From Favolaschia claudopus (Eukaryota > Basidiomycota > Agaricomycetes > Agaricales > Mycenaceae), in contig JAWWNJ010000028.1 of NCBI GenBank assembly GCA_037176885.1, forward strand, positions 1,488,001 to 1,552,000: a DNA stretch of 64,000 nucleotides, read 5' to 3'. Below are positions 29,556 to 42,915 of this stretch, piece after piece (position 1 is the stretch's first letter; every line of letters starts with the position of its first letter). The position numbers and the translations under genes were made by a program. The notes under the pieces were generated by a model. The model saw nothing but the letters and a program-made list of their open reading frames with translations, made no database searches and was not told the DNA's origin.

Positions 29556-31651
29556 ATGCATTACAGCCTCAAGCTGTCCAATCTCGCGAGACTTCCCCTC
29601 AACATCAGGGTATAATACCACATTTCAATCTCACTATCTCTGACGGAGTATATGTCAAGGCCCGCGCGATCGCAGCTGCTTCGCCTACTGCGAATCCCGA
29701 AGAGCAAGCCTGTTTTGTGGACGAAGCCCAATACCTTTCTGCCAAAGATCAACTCCCTTTGCTCCCCCTATTTTATGCTGTTCTAGATCCAGTTCAGATC
29801 CCTCTTTTGACGAACGAGCTACGCGACGGTGTCGGCGCGATCAGTCAGGACGACATGGAACACAAATTCTTCTCCGCCATTGCCACCCTCCGCTCTCTCA
29901 TGACGATTGTTGCCGAGCACGAGAGACATCCTGCTCTCGCAGACTTATGGGCTCATGTTTGTCCGTGGATGCAATTCTTGGACGAATATGGTGATCTTGT
30001 GCCCATAGCGATCCGCGATGGATTAACCCCTGCAGAACAATATTCAATATATGTCTCTGTGTGCTACCTCTTTCAATACGCACACGACACAAGCATCCAC
30101 CGCGCAATGTGTCTCTCCCTACGACCCTTATCCAGAATGCTCGGGAGAGCATTGTCTCTCATCATCCCTGTAGAATGGGAAAACAAACTAGAAAAGCGCC
30201 AGGCTTTACTCTACGTCATCGAATTGCTCAGCAAATGGTTCAGCATCAACTCCTTCGACCGACGCGCATTCAAGGAGTTACTCTTTGGTGCCGGGGGTAC
30301 TCTCGGGACTCTCGCCTCGCTGTTGGGCGGCCTTTGCCGATTTTGTCTCACCGATGGTGTCAGTCATGAGTACAACGTGCAATCAGTGCATGCTTTGGTC
30401 TTGTTCATATCCGCCACCTCGACCCACGGATACAATACCACTGTCTTCCGACAGCATGTCTGGGAGCAGGGAATGGTAACCTTGATAACGAAGTGGTCAA
30501 TATTCATCTGCTCATCGACCCTACCTGGTTTACCGCCGCCAGATGGAGCTTCAAGTTTTGAGATCCTGATGGGACACACAGAACTTTTCCCACCCAGGCA
30601 TCGCTGGATGGCGGAAGCCTTGGGGGCAGGTGCTCTTCAGGCTGCTTTCGCTACTCGGAAGCCACAGATATTATTGAGGCTGGTGCTACAGCTGGTTCCC
30701 TTCACCGTGTTCCGATCTGTCCTCGATCAATGCCGATTTGCTCTGGAAGGAGTCAGCCATATGAATGTGGCCACAGTTTTTGTTTCACCTCGCGGCCCGG
30801 GGGAAGTCGCCGCCGTTGACGTGTGGAGGCCATTCTTGGGGACTGTGCAGGAAAGACTCAAGTTCATGGATGCGTGCGATCACGGCCAACACCCTGTACT
30901 CATGAGCTGCCATAATGTCTCCGTAGGTATTTTTCTTTTTTCCTTGTTTCCCATGTTCTCAATCCGTTCAAAGTGTGCCAAAATTCAAACAAAACACAAG
31001 TTCAAAGTCTGTGCGCAATGTAAATTAGCTTACTACTGTTCAAAAGCGTGTCAACTTCAAGACTGGAAAGTCTCCCAGGCCCATCGTCGCGCATGTAGGA
31101 TCCTTCAAGTGCATCGCGATGGTGAGTCCTTCCAACTAACAAAAAACTGTTATTCTGAAGTCCTTGCAGAGCATGCATTGACGACCTCCAAGGACACGTC
31201 TTTTCTGGAGCAAGTGCTCCACGAAACCTATGGCACTCTAGCGAAAAAGATGGCACTAAAATACCTCATATTTGCCATAAAAAATCCAGACAAAGTCCCA
31301 TATGCTTTGTTCGACTACGCTCCCACCGGCATTGGTACTGTCTCAATCGGCCACCTCGAAGACCTTCATCCCTCGTTCAATCAGAACGAAGTATCGTCTG
31401 TTTCGAGGGCCAAAAACATATTGTTTCACCTCGTGAAAATACCTGATGGCAAACTACCCAATATCTGGCTCTTTCCTTTGCGCTTTGGATCCCAAGCTCC
31501 GAATTTCGTGCTGAAGCTGCGGGAAATTGCATCTGCTCTTCCTGCACATCCGAGCAGCGAAGAGTTGGAAGCCTATGTTGCTCATGTTCTCAGCATAATG
31601 CCTAGTTGGGACGGAAATCTAAATAGTCGGTGGTGGGATCTATTTGCATAG
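29556..31651 (+). CDS. MYND zinc-finger protein D (18-codon exon-1 subclade)
   Basis: Exons 29556-29609, 29660-30922, 30974-31121 and 31170-31651 give about 648 residues. Exon 1 encodes MHYSLKLSNLARLPLNIR. The finger is CHNVS, then CAKIQTKHKFKVCAQC, YYCSKACQLQDW, HRRAC. The C-terminal domain contains SFLEQVLHETYG, LFDYAPTG and IWLFPLRFG and ends PSWDG...RWWDLFA. This ending is shared with gene F only, making D and F sisters. Introns 2 and 3 (51 and 48 nt) are multiples of three without stops, so the unspliced frame is open from exon 2 to the end; family comparison shows they should be removed. No damage is seen. Confidence 0.9.
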
Positions 31652-31941
31652 GAAAAAAAAGGCAATGCTTATTTGTACACGAGTTCACCAATACCTCGCT
31701 AGCCCAATACAAAATTTCTGAGATTTACCTCGCATAAAATATCTTGAATCACTGCGTAAGAGCAAGGATAAGAGGTATTAAAGCAACCTGAAAGTATAGT
31801 AGTGCGGAGCTGGCGTTTATACGCGAGCTGCGCGGTTGCGAGCATTTATTATGAATTTAGCGGTCGTACTGTTAGACGCTGTACGGCTGGGTCTCGTTGT
31901 GTTGGATATCAAATCAATTCAGACCCTTCTTGGTGAGGAAT
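31652..31941. other. short convergent intergenic stretch
   Basis: It separates the convergent 3' ends of MYND gene D and the monooxygenase. I see no clear feature in it. Confidence 0.4.
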
Positions 31942-33605
31942 TCACGATTCAACACCTCTCGAGTCTCGAGCCGCTGCAAGCACATCGTATCCCATCACAT
32001 ACTTCTGAAACTCCAGATCTAAAAATTTACATCCCCGTCAATTCACATTTTCTTTCGATAGCTCTGGGAAAGCCATACCTCTAGAGAACTTCCCCCGCTC
32101 CTTGGGCACAGTCATCTGGTCATAGGACTCCCGCGTAATTCGCTCGACGCGCTCTTTCCGGAGTTGGTGATACGCCTCCAGCCGCTCGGGGATCTCCGCT
32201 CGTTTGGTGCCGGAAGGTAAGAGCGAACCAAGGGCACCGGCGTCTTCAACTGCTTGAGCCGCACCTTGGCCCAATGCTAGGGTTAAATCAAGAATGTATA
32301 AGCAAATTTCAATCAAAATCGGATGAACCCAGCTCGACGTACTAGGTAGAGTCGCATGCGCTGCGTCTCCCAGAAGCGCCGCGTACCCCTTTACCCACGT
32401 CGGCAGCACTGGCACGTATCGAATCTGCCAACGCGGCAGTTCCTGCGGTAGCATCTCGAGCAATTTTCTAAACTGCGATGGAAAGGCAGCGAATTTTGAG
32501 AGCAAAGTCTCGCGGGTAACGCTCGGATGCCAAGCTTTTTGGTCGAAGATGGATTAATGAATCAGCAAGAAGAAAAAATCCAGATTAAACGGACCTGGAT
32601 TAGCTTGGTCCGGATCGTCGAGAAGTGCTATAAAGTTCAACAGTTCCCCGCTGCGGCAAGGATACAAGAACAACCAGCGATATTCGTCGGACTCAACTCC
32701 GAACGGAATGACCATGCGTGGTCCTAGTGTGCCTTCGCGGAGCCACGAGAGCTCAGGGACGGCGTCTAGTTTCGCCACATCCAACAATGTGCGGCAGTTC
32801 GTGAGACCGCTGTGTAAGGCTTTTTGTACGTGACCAAGAACATGCGCGCGAATCACCGACTGTGAAGAATCCATTAGCTCGAATGCCCATTGTAACCGAA
32901 TCTATTATTCAAGTCTCACCGAAATTCCATCCGCGCCCAAAATCAAATCACTTTGCACCACCCGCCCGTCGGTGAGCGTAAGAGATCCTTCCTCAGGATC
33001 ACATCTCACCACTTCGCTCGCAAAGTTAATAACCGCAGGCAGTCCCTCTCCGGGTCCTGTCGCTAACCGCAACAGCTCGTTATGCAAATCGCTCCGAACG
33101 CAAGTAACCGCCTGATTCAATTCGAGTTCAACGAACCATATTGAGCGCAGTTCAGATAAACAGAGTCAAAGAAATACTCACCACTCTGCCATCAATCTCA
33201 ATCCAAGGCGAGGCGAAGCTCTTCCCCCCGTCTCCCCCAGCGTCGAACGTCACCATCTGTCTCAGTGTCGGAAACCCGCTCCATTTCTGAACACACAAAA
33301 GAAAAAGACGCACGGAAGAGAGATCGACACTCTTCAGATTCTCCTTCTTGTACCCAAGGTACTCGAGAACGCGCTGAGCGTTGAGTGGCACGACGATAGC
33401 AGCACCAATTTCAGTTTTCGTTTCCGCAGATTCGAAGATCTGCGAAAGAAGAGTGAGTTTCTCTTCCGAGAGAAGACAGTGCACGACTCGTAGTTTTAGT
33501 ACTTACCTGAACAAGATGCCCATTGCGTCTGAGCGCGGTCGCCGCTGCGAGCCCTGCAATTCCCGCGCCGACGATGGAAACATTTAGAGGTTGCGCCTGT
33601 ACCAT
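31942..33605 (-). CDS. FAD-dependent monooxygenase (salicylate hydroxylase-like)
   Basis: A multi-exon gene on the minus strand encoding about 430 residues. The start MVQAQPLNVSIVGAGIAG gives the N-terminal Rossmann FAD motif GxGxxG. A middle block LNQAVTCVRSDLHNELL-like segment and the DLILGADG motif (about 32920-32950), which contacts FAD/NADPH in this class, follow. The second FAD site GDAAHATLP joins through an intron to LGQGAAQAVEDAGAL. The last exon (about 31942-32015) reads LEFQKYVMGYDVLAAA and ends at TGA. These are hallmarks of group A flavin hydroxylases acting on aromatic or polyketide substrates with NAD(P)H and O2. The substrate is unknown. All motifs are present and no disruption is seen. 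Confidence 0.9.
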
Positions 33606-34170
33606 CTGGTCTGGAGCAATGCGTTCGGGAATTAGGCAGCTTGTCTTTTATATGAGTGCGGGCGAGCATCCGAAGCCATCCTTCTTCGACATCACAGGAA
33701 TCACTCTGCGGATAAAATTTCTCCGCCCTATTAGTTGTGTGATCTGACGTGCGCTTGGCCTCTGCCTCCCACGCTTAGCAGAAGCAGGGCTCGTTAGACC
33801 GAGAGCGTACATACTGTAGCTGGACTTTGATCGTATATCAAACGAAATAAGAACGTCGGAAGTAATCAAGGAGTAGCTGTGGTCAGTTGGTAGTGGTACG
33901 TGTTTTGTGATCAAAGGTGCGTACGATCCGTGTATAGAGTCCCAGCAGCGAGGAATCGACACCACACCAACTCCAAGCCGAATCATCCTCGGGGCATCAT
34001 GAAGCTTTCGTATGCCTGCCCGAAATGTCAAGCACCGCTTGCTCCTTCCGACCCCGGGATTGCGCGCAGCACCTGCCCCCACATCCATCCACACCGATTC
34101 GCCCTCCCACCATATTGCAGAGACGAATTCGAAGCCCCAAGAGCGGAGGTTACCATGGCAACAACCAAAT
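33606..34170. other. no gene seen
   Basis: This region is upstream of the monooxygenase and should contain its promoter. Open frames here show no family feature. Confidence 0.4.
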
Positions 34171-36290
34171 AGAAAAGACACGATATCGATGACTACGAAG
34201 GCCTCAGGTGCAGGAGGAGGGGAGGACGACGAGGCCATCGAGGACGGCGGCGTAGAGATAAGTAAGATCGGCAGCACGTCGGCTGGCGGAAGGGGCATGG
34301 GGGATGGACTGCTTCGCGGAGACGCAAGGCGTTGCTGGGAAGCCTCGTGAGGACGCACACTCTCCTCCGTCGAGAGTGGGTGGGAGCGTGCTTAGGTCGA
34401 AGGAGCTCGCTCTGGGGAATATTGGCTTCGAAGGATTGCACCGATGCCGATAAACTCCAAGCCGACACCGCAGCCCACGCCCTCTATCGATGTGGACGAC
34501 GGATTCGAGCTGGGGTGGGAGGGCAGTCAGGAGGGTGGAAACGAAATGACAGTCGTCGACCTTTCCGCGAATACGTATGGACTCGAAGCCCACTCAGGCG
34601 ATACCCGCCTACCTCGAATACCAGATACAGGACGAGATAACGAGTCGGTTGCCCATGCATACTAACGTCCAGGAAGACGGAAGATGCGTTCTGTGGTAGT
34701 TATGAGTCTCTCGCCGGCTTCATTCATACGACGAACGAAAACGCACCCGCGATCAGATCGAATCGTGCACGATCCCGTCCCCCGAGCGCTCGGTATCTCC
34801 TCTTCCTCCTCCACACTTGTCCTCCCCTTCTTCCTTGCCGTTCCGATTCTCATTCTTTGTTGTGTACTCCTCGCCCACCACCATCTCCACACTCCACATC
34901 CTCTATCGGCTCAAGACCGTTTACCCAGCCCACACATCAAAGACTCGCGAACACTGCGTCGGGGGCTGTATCCTCGACGCGCCCTGACAGAGGAACCGGT
35001 GCGAACGAGGTAAGCCCAGCGGCACATACCAAGCCCATGCACGATACACCAAGCCTCCCCCTTGCCTCGTACCTCCATGCTTCGTCGCTCCATGGCACTG
35101 ACAACCAAACACTCGGCTCCCTCACAGACAATTGGGCAGAGCCCGCTACCCAGACACCTCGAAGGTAGACAGACGCGCTCACGAAAAGATCCGAGGAGAC
35201 CCGGACCCACACTCATCCACGTCTGCTTTCGAAGAGGCAGGGACACAGTGAAGGCGATGGCGAGAAGGACCGTATGGCGACGTTATTGTCAATGCTTTGG
35301 GAAAATGACGGCGCTAAGGGCTGAGGACCCAGCCACTACACGCATTTGTGACGGCGGGAACGGAGACGAGGTTCGCTGTTCCGACCTGCGCAGGAAGAGG
35401 GGGGAGAACGAGGCGAAGGCGTCGACGACGGTGTGGAGGTACGATCAGCACGTCGGACGTCCTCCGTCAACACTACAGCGCCGAGACGTGCTCAGATCGT
35501 CGCTCGGGGAATCATGGAGGAATGCACTGCTAGCGCTTGCTATACATCCATACAACTCCAAGCCGACGCCGACGAGCCTCTTCCCCTTGCCCATAGCCAG
35601 GCGTCTCCGGGTAGCCGCCTTCTACCGACGGAAACGACGGATTGAAGTCGGAGCGCGCGGGGGAGGGGAGTCAGAAGGAGTCGACTAAACTGTCGGCCTC
35701 CCGCAAACTGGAAAGACGTTTACAGTCCACCTGGGCGATCCCCGCCTCCAATACAACACTCGGCTGCCTATCCCCGCGATACCGACGTCCAGGTAGATGG
35801 AAGACGGGGGACGCGTTCTGTGGTAGTTATGACTGATAAGCTCTCGTCTGCTTCGTTTCAAACGACGAACGAAGACGTACCCGCGATCAGATCAAAGTCC
35901 CTCAGATGCTCGGTATCCCGTCGTTCGAGTGCGCGCACCCTCCTCCTCCTACTCCGCCCTTTCTTCCTTCCCATTCCGTCCCCCTCCCACTCTCCTTTGT
36001 GTCCTCCTCCTCACCCGCCACCCTCCACACCCACACCCTCCGTTGACCCGGCCCCCACATCGTCGACTCGCGCAACGCGAGCAGTGACAGAGCAGCGGCG
36101 TGGAGGAGGTGGGGGCAGTATACGGTATCATGCCCACACACGATACATCGACCCCCATCTCCATCCCTCGTACGTCTTACGCGCCGGTATCGGAGGCAGG
36201 GAAGACAAGCCAAAGCCAGGGACGCACTTCCCCGGTACGCACGCAGACGCGTGAATCCACGGACGTCGCAGGCGCCGCCAGTTGCGTATA
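34170..36290 (+). repeat. two diverged direct repeats of about 1.1 kb in tandem
   Basis: The unit around 34170-35170 recurs about 1,118 bp later. Matching landmarks are CAACTCCAAGCCGAC (34455/35560), GTCCAGG(A/T)AGA then GCGTTCTGTGGTAGTTATGA (34670/35788), ACGACGAACGAA and ACCCGCGATCAGATC (34730/35860), and a Pro-rich CACCCxCC tract. The sequence is GC-rich with many overlapping open frames but no protein family. The end near 36640 (TTGAATTGAGGGAAGAGACT) resembles a boundary in repeat R1 at 52570 and 59290, so it may be a distant R1 relative. Confidence 0.65.
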
Positions 36291-38412
36291 GGTCGAGTGC
36301 TGACCACCATGCGACGGTGTGAGGGAAATCCCCTCCGCGTGCAGACAGGGGGATGGACGAGAGCCTTGACGTGTGTGTCGATACCGGGTATGCAGCAAGC
36401 AAGCATTATTACTGGGGGCTATCTCGAGGAGGAGTCCCCGCGAATGTTCGCTGCTGTGGATGGCGGGTCAGCGAAGTGGAGGGTGGAGGGGTGTGGTACG
36501 GGCGTACCTCCGCAGGCTACGGCAGCTATGTTCTGAGAAAGCCTCCGTGAACATTGGCGAGCGACTTGCAGCTAGACGGACGGGCGTAGAGAGCGTGTTA
36601 TACAGCAAAGCGCTATGTATCGATCACCGCTGCTGCGGAGTCAAAATCATCATCTTGAATACTTGAATTGAGGGAAGAGACTTACAGACGAGATGGGCGG
36701 AAAAGACTGGCGAAAACCACGCGCGGAACCGTGACGACAGGTAGTATTAGCTATACTGCGGATGATTATGTTAGATGGGTAAGAGCGAAGGCGACGAGTA
36801 TCGCGACACACCTCGGCCGTGGCTTGACCTCACAATTGCGATATCCCTGCAAGAAGACGGTGTGAAGAAGATATCGACACTGGGTATGGGTGTCTGCGGA
36901 CAGAGCCGTTAGCGCGGCAAAGGAAGAATTGCCATGAGCGTCGGCATACCTTCAAGTTGATCGCGATACCACGAACGAATAACGAAGTTTGAGCGTCCGA
37001 TGACCCATATGCATTCATTTTGAGAGGACGGGGAAAGCCCGGGAGATAGAATCCAATGGAAGCTTGTGCCGACGGCAACAATGACTGAGCATGGTAAACG
37101 CGATGTGCTAGAGACTTCGCCGCGCAACTCTCTCGACTGCTTGGATATGGCTCTACACCGCACTTGCTCGATGCACCCGACGACGAAGATAATCTCGAAA
37201 GTCATTCATATTGCTTGCTGTCTGCGGTACCCTAGAAAGCCTTTCGCGAGTGGGGGCCATTGACTCTTGAGTGATGCAGCTTCGACGACGAAGATGACGA
37301 TGGCGAGGGAGCGTGACAATGTTGACAGGAGGTCACGCGTTATTCCTCGGTGACGGTCGTGACACTCTTGTTTTTGAACCACCATGAGCAACGAAGTCGA
37401 CTCTCGCTCCAAAGCACAACTTTCTGCGGCATTAATTCGTTCTGTCAACGGTGGTCTCTCGCTGAATCTGCGGTGGGAGAACTATTACTACTTGCCTGTC
37501 TGAATCAGCCTGTCTTCGTCAAATCCGAATCCGATTCATATCGTGAATTCAATGTACAGTCTAACCCAAGTCTAACCGTACGCCTCGTCGCTCGCACAGC
37601 GTTTCTACGTCAAACTCAAGAAGTCGGAATCGCTTTGAATTCACGCCAGCGTATAAATCACTGCGTAGGTACTTACTTTTCCTCGGTGAAGTTGACTGCC
37701 CCAAACTTCAACGTTAGGGGTTCAATCGACTCGGGTCTTTCTGAATCAGCTCATTTTAAGTGCTATACCTCACGCTCACTCCCAGCGTCACCCTTCCCCC
37801 AAGTTTACCCATCAAGTTTCAACTCTCCAAACCGTTCGAGGATGGATGACAACTTCATTCCAGCTCATGCCTGACGTCGGACCAATTGAGACCCTCCACA
37901 TCTATTCATACGCATGCAGATCTCAACGACGTCTTATAAGCTCTTCACGTCGTCTCCTAGCTCTCAAGTCCTGCAATCCCTCCCTCCCCTCTCCCCATCC
38001 CCTCGAAATATTAACGCCCTCCCACGCCACCCCCACCCCCACCCCCACCGTCATCATGATTAAACCGTGACATGTACATGCTCCTCGCCGCCGCCTCCTC
38101 CATGCTCACCTCCTTCGCATTCCTCCACCCACGCACCCCCACCACCGGCTGCGATACCACGACGAAACCTCCATGCACCCCGTCCACGCCCTTCCCCTTC
38201 CCGGATCACGAAGGTAAATTAATCTCCTCGTCTTCCGTAGCGGGGAAAGAAACTAATCGATCTGGATTCTGGATTCTTGAGCCTGGGGTGGGGTCGAACT
38301 TGAAGCAGCAGTTCAACCACCATGCGGCAATCACCGAGATCCGTTGTCCTGATCAACATCACTGATCGTCACACCTCCTCACAACGTCCTGACTCCTTAA
38401 TGCCCTAGCACA
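36291..38412. other. intergenic, no supported gene
   Basis: No family-like coding sequence. A long open frame at 37350-37874 has no recognisable feature. A CCCCCA microsatellite lies at about 38026-38049. The last ~90 bp (GCGGCAATCACCGAG, then CACTGATCGTCACA) form the promoter side of gene E and recur at 45041-45120. Confidence 0.45.
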
Positions 38413-40484
38413 ATGCATGCCTCGCTCAAGCTATCCAATCTATCCAGGCTTCCATTCTCGTTGAAGGTAAGGTAGACGCTGGCTACCTCCCCGTATCCAT
38501 ATGATGTGTTCACTCCTTGAACTTTTTGATTTTGATTTCTCGAAGACCCGCGCGCAAAAAGTTTCATCTGCGTCTCTAGAGCAAGCCGCACAGGGTGTGC
38601 AGAAATTCTGTACAGATCTCCCAACCATATCCTCGGACGATCGCCCATTCCTCCTCCCACTATTCTCCACGTTTCTCGACCCACTCCACATCCCCGCTAC
38701 CGTCGATCAGCTGCGTTCGACTGCAACGGCAGCCCAGACCGACGACATTCGAAACCGCGTGTTACTCACCATCTACAGTCTACAATCTATCCAAGCTCTA
38801 CTTGCCCTAGATTCGATTTCCCTCCAGGCGTTACCCGACCTATGGGCGACGTGTATCTGGCCCTGGATCAGTTTTCTTGACAGCTACAGCGACAATCTAC
38901 CCGAATGCAACATTCCGGCGACAACCAAACTTTCCACGTTTGCGACACTGATCAACTTCTTCGCGAATGACGTTGGAAAGGAAATTTTTTCTTCGCCTGG
39001 TGTATTCGCAGTCGTCGGGAGGACGTGGGCTCACCTCCTGCATTCCTACAAGTCGGATGATGATGCTGGAATCATCGTCGATGAGGCGTTATCCGATATC
39101 TCACAATTCATAACTCAGGCTGCCGAACACATCAGAAAGCACCCGGATTCTCTCGACGACCTCGGTGAAGGAGCTGGTGGGCTCGTCTCACGTCTTCCCT
39201 CAATGGTGGTTTCCCACCTCCGACATTTCATCCCTCATTCAGACACCGTCGTCACGAAAGACATCGCCACCTCGGTGTGCGGCATGGTGCCGTTCTTCTT
39301 TGAGGACATTCAGAAGCATTTTCCGGCGTTTTCACGTGCGCTTTTATCGTGCGGGGCCGTTCCCGCGTTGATAACGGTTCTACGAGCATTCGGCCCGGAT
39401 CGAATGCTTGTGGAGCAGATTTTTGCGCTCTCGGTGGTGCACATATCATACTTTCCGCGCCATAGATCCATTACCGAAGCACTTCGAGCGGGACTCTTTC
39501 CGGCGTTGTTTTCTTACGATACAGGTGGTTGGAAAGGGGCAGCTGTATTGTGGCTGAAGAATCTCTTGAGCCGCATACTTCCTGCTTCCACGATTTATCG
39601 ATCGACGCTCGTGCAGCTTCGGCTCTCCCTTGCGGAGCGGGACAGATGGGACGCGGCGTCTACGTTCACGACTGACCATCTAGCTGATTGGAATGCGTTT
39701 CTCGAACTCGCTAACAGTCGGTTTCAGATTTTGAATGACTACGATAGCGGGATTCTCAAAGCGCCGAAAATGTGTGATAACATGCAGGTGCGTTTCGCTT
39801 GTTATATCTTGCGATACATATACTGATATGGCCTCTAGTGTATGGCACTCTATCCAGATGATGATATACAAGCCTGCAGCGGCTGCCGACTCTTTCGATA
39901 CTGCTCAAAGGATTGTCAGTTAACGAATTGGCGAAACGATCACCGTTGGGTATGCGCTCCTCTTTCCTCTCACCGGAACGGTATGATACGTTCACCTCCT
40001 CCAGACCGTCAATTACTAATCGCTAAATGCAACCCACTCAGACTATTCAACCAACAGCGCGCGAGACAAATCCTTCCTACGTGCTCTCCTCCACCACGAG
40101 TATACCACCCACCGAGAAATCATCGCACGCGAATATCTCCGCTTTGCCTTAGAGTACCCTGATCTCATACCGGTTCTCGTCTTCGGCTACATCCATGGCG
40201 CGTGCAGCATCGAGGTGGATCCATTGACCCTATTGATCAACACATTGGATTTCGAGGCCGCGCGGGCGGTGACTCGCGACGGACGGATTCAGTATCAAAT
40301 CATGGCGGTCATGAACGGTGAAAAGCCGAGTTGTTTGTTGTTTCCTTTCCGTGGGGTAGGCCGGAACTTCTTGGAACAGTTGAGGGCGTATGCCGCTTCT
40401 TTACCGTTGGATGGAAATGCAAATGCATTGGGACGGCTAGACGAGTATCTTCCGGTGGTCTTGGAATTGATGCAACGCGAATGA
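38413..40484 (+). CDS. MYND zinc-finger protein E (18-codon exon-1 subclade)
   Basis: Exons 38413-38466, 38546-39787, 39839-39980 and 40042-40484 give about 626 residues. Exon 1 encodes MHASLKLSNLSRLPFSLK with a phase-0 GTAAGG donor. Exon 2 is the helical domain with the family hallmark WPWISFLDSY. The finger is CDNMQ, then CMALYPDDDIQACSGC, RYCSKDCQLTNW, HRWVC. Intron 3 has a TTACTAATC branch site. The C-terminal domain begins ARDKSFLRALLHHEYT and ends LPVVLELMQRE at 40484. A copy of its promoter and first exon alone lies at 45041-45180. Convergent with gene F, with 335 bp between. Function unknown. Confidence 0.9.
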
Positions 40485-40819
40485 GGCGGGAAGTTGTTTA
40501 ATTATAATTGATCAACGTATTCAAAATGAATTTACGGGAAACTCATTCTCGCCGTCGATGAAGGAATCTGGAACCTTGCAGCTGTCCGACAGCGATGTAG
40601 ATGGGTATGGGTCTGACAATCTTTCAAACAGTAATTCATGACTTCAAGTTCTCAATCAAAATCCCAAGACGGCGGATAGGTACAAGAGTATTACTCTCAG
40701 AATGCCGGGATGGTTAGTGCAAGTCTTTACGAAGCCTATGCAGCACAGAGATCCATTAATCCACAAACAATTTTAGTGATTCCTAGAATTCTAGATCATT
40801 GGGTCCGATGCTAGTTGAA
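40485..40819. other. convergent 3' intergenic stretch
   Basis: Separates the 3' ends of MYND genes E and F. Nothing else seen. Confidence 0.4.
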
Positions 40820-42915
40820 TCAATCCGCGTGCCACCAACGTCCATTCATCCCATCCCAGCTAGGCATCAGAGTTAGTATCTCGGTCAAGACCTGTTCCAT
40901 TCCCTCCTCGCTCGAAAGGAGTGGACCCCTCGCCACTATCTTCCTCAGCCCTGAGACAAAATTCGGAGTCTGCGCACCGAATCGCACGGGCAGGAGCCAG
41001 ATATCTGGGTTTTCATTCCCCCCGTCAGACACTTTAATGAGATGGAAGAGGACCCTATCGCAGTAAGTAATCATCGCCGCCTCCTCGTCGCTGAAGGAAG
41101 GATCCATCTCTTTTAGGGCCCCAACCTCGACTGTCGGGTTGCCGAGAGAATAGTCGAACAAAGTATATGGTACTTGGTCCGGGTGATTCAACGCGAAGTG
41201 CAGGTATTTCGCGGCAATTTTCTTGCCTAGGCTCCCGTAGTCTTCGTGAACTAGAACCTCGAAAAACCACTTATCGCGCGCACTCATTGACGCATCGGCT
41301 ACCATTCCGCAATGAGTCATCAATATTCCGCCGTCAAAAGTTACTCACCCTTCCGACGCGACGAGAGAATTGGGCAGACTTGACGATGTCCGTCGTGCCA
41401 GTCGGCGGCTTGGCATTCCTTGGAACAATATCGCGATATCTTGCAGCCACTGCAGACTTTGAGCGCGGATTTAGCTTTTGCTTCAGCACACTATTCATGT
41501 CTTGAGGCTGACATGACGAAGAACCAACTTGAAAAACCACACACCTGTACATTATGACAGGCCATAATAACCTCCCGAATTCCTGTGGCATACTTATCAA
41601 TATGTTCCAGTCGATACGCGACAAGTTCCGTGAGCATTTCCCAAACTTCAGCAGGAGGTAATTCGTGAGCCACTCTTTCAAGCGGAAAGATTGTGGGCAC
41701 ATCCAAGCCGTCGACCTGTGTAAGAGATTCGCGAAGCTGGGCGAGGACGGAATAGTAAACCGTGGACGGAATGAGTTCCCTAAGTACTCGGTACAGGGAT
41801 ACGGGTGACCGACTGGCGAATAACGCGGGTAAAAGACCGGCACGCAGAGATTCGACGACCCATCTATGCCGAGGAGTGACTGAGAGAAGGGTCTGCACAT
41901 ATCCAAGCACGGCTTCAGCCCGGTCCTTGCCCATCGAAGGATCGCAGACGAGGAGAGCAAATTTTGTAGCGGTGCTCACAAGGCCCTGCTTAAAGAGCTC
42001 ACCCTCGAACGCACTGGGGATCTCGTCGTGGGTCCCATGGTCAGATTGGCCGATCCCACTCATCATGAATGTGAAAAGATTTCCGAGTGTAGCGACGGAA
42101 CGCTCGAGATCTTCGGCCCCCTCCGCAATATAGCGGTTCGCAAGTCCCACAACGAGACAAGCAAGATGTGTAACAGTACCCCCGCTACCGAGCAACAAGG
42201 CATCGAACGCTGACCGGTCAAAATCGTTTCGAGAAAACCAACTTCGGAGGAAATATGTTGTGTAGCTCAATCCTGCCTCTTCTTCGCCAGTTAACGGGCG
42301 CTTGGAAAGATGCAGGATGCGCAATGCCGTCCCTACTATGCGGCACAGGTTTTCCATCGATCCACGCGTCAGTTTTCTGACGCTCTTGTCCACCACGTCA
42401 AACGCGTAGCACAAAGACACGTAGGCCGAATATTCATCCGCGGGCGTCACACTGGTATGATCCACCAGAGAGAGCGTGTCGTGGTATTCGTCCAGAAATT
42501 CAATCCACGGCCAGAATCGCGTCCAGAGATCCCTGAGGACCGCAGCGGGAAGGGCATGGACCATGATAACGTCGGTTACGTTCCGTAAAGTGACGAAGGC
42601 TGAAAATGTATTGGTTATGATGTCGTCCGCATACGATTCTTCCTCATGGAGCCGGGAAACAATGCCTGGAATACGAGCTGGATCGAGGATTGCGTAGAAT
42701 GCGGGAAGGAGGAGAGCGCGGTCCTCGATGCTTAGGTCCTGGGTCACATCCGCGAACCTTTGTCTTTCTTCCAGGCTCGGATTGGTAGAAGCGGCAGCGA
42801 TGGCCAGAGACTTCGGGTATTCAGTGTAGCTCATGAACTTAGAGACTTGAGAAATAAGTACCCGAATCGAGCGTCGAAGTTTGGATAGATTGGATAGCCT
42901 GAGGCTTGAGTGCAT
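40820..42915 (-). CDS. MYND zinc-finger protein F (18-codon exon-1 subclade)
   Basis: Minus strand, exons 42915-42862, 42810-41545, 41490-41349 and 41298-40820, about 646 residues. I prefer the second of two adjacent ATGs (42915) because it gives the family's 18-codon exon, MHSSLRLSNLSKLRRSIR. Exon 2 opens SLAIAAASTNPSLEERQRF and has WPWIEFLDEYHD. The finger is CHNVQ, then CAEAKAKSALKVCSGC, YCSKECQAADW, HRQVC. The C-terminal domain has ARDKWFFEVLVHEDY, LFDYSLGN, IWLLPVRFGAQTPNF and PSWDGMNGRWWHAD, closest to gene D. All phases join and no break is seen. Confidence 0.9.

Noticed and set aside
33648..34358. 236-codon minus-strand open frame
   Set aside because: Low-complexity Pro/Ser stretches, no family match, and it runs into repeat sequence.
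35062..35688. 208-codon open frame in the 34-36 kb repeat
   Set aside because: It is not preserved in the sister tandem unit and is Arg/Pro-rich as expected from GC bias.
37350..37874. 174-codon plus-strand open frame
   Set aside because: No family motif, odd composition, and no splice or promoter support; it lies in a spacer.
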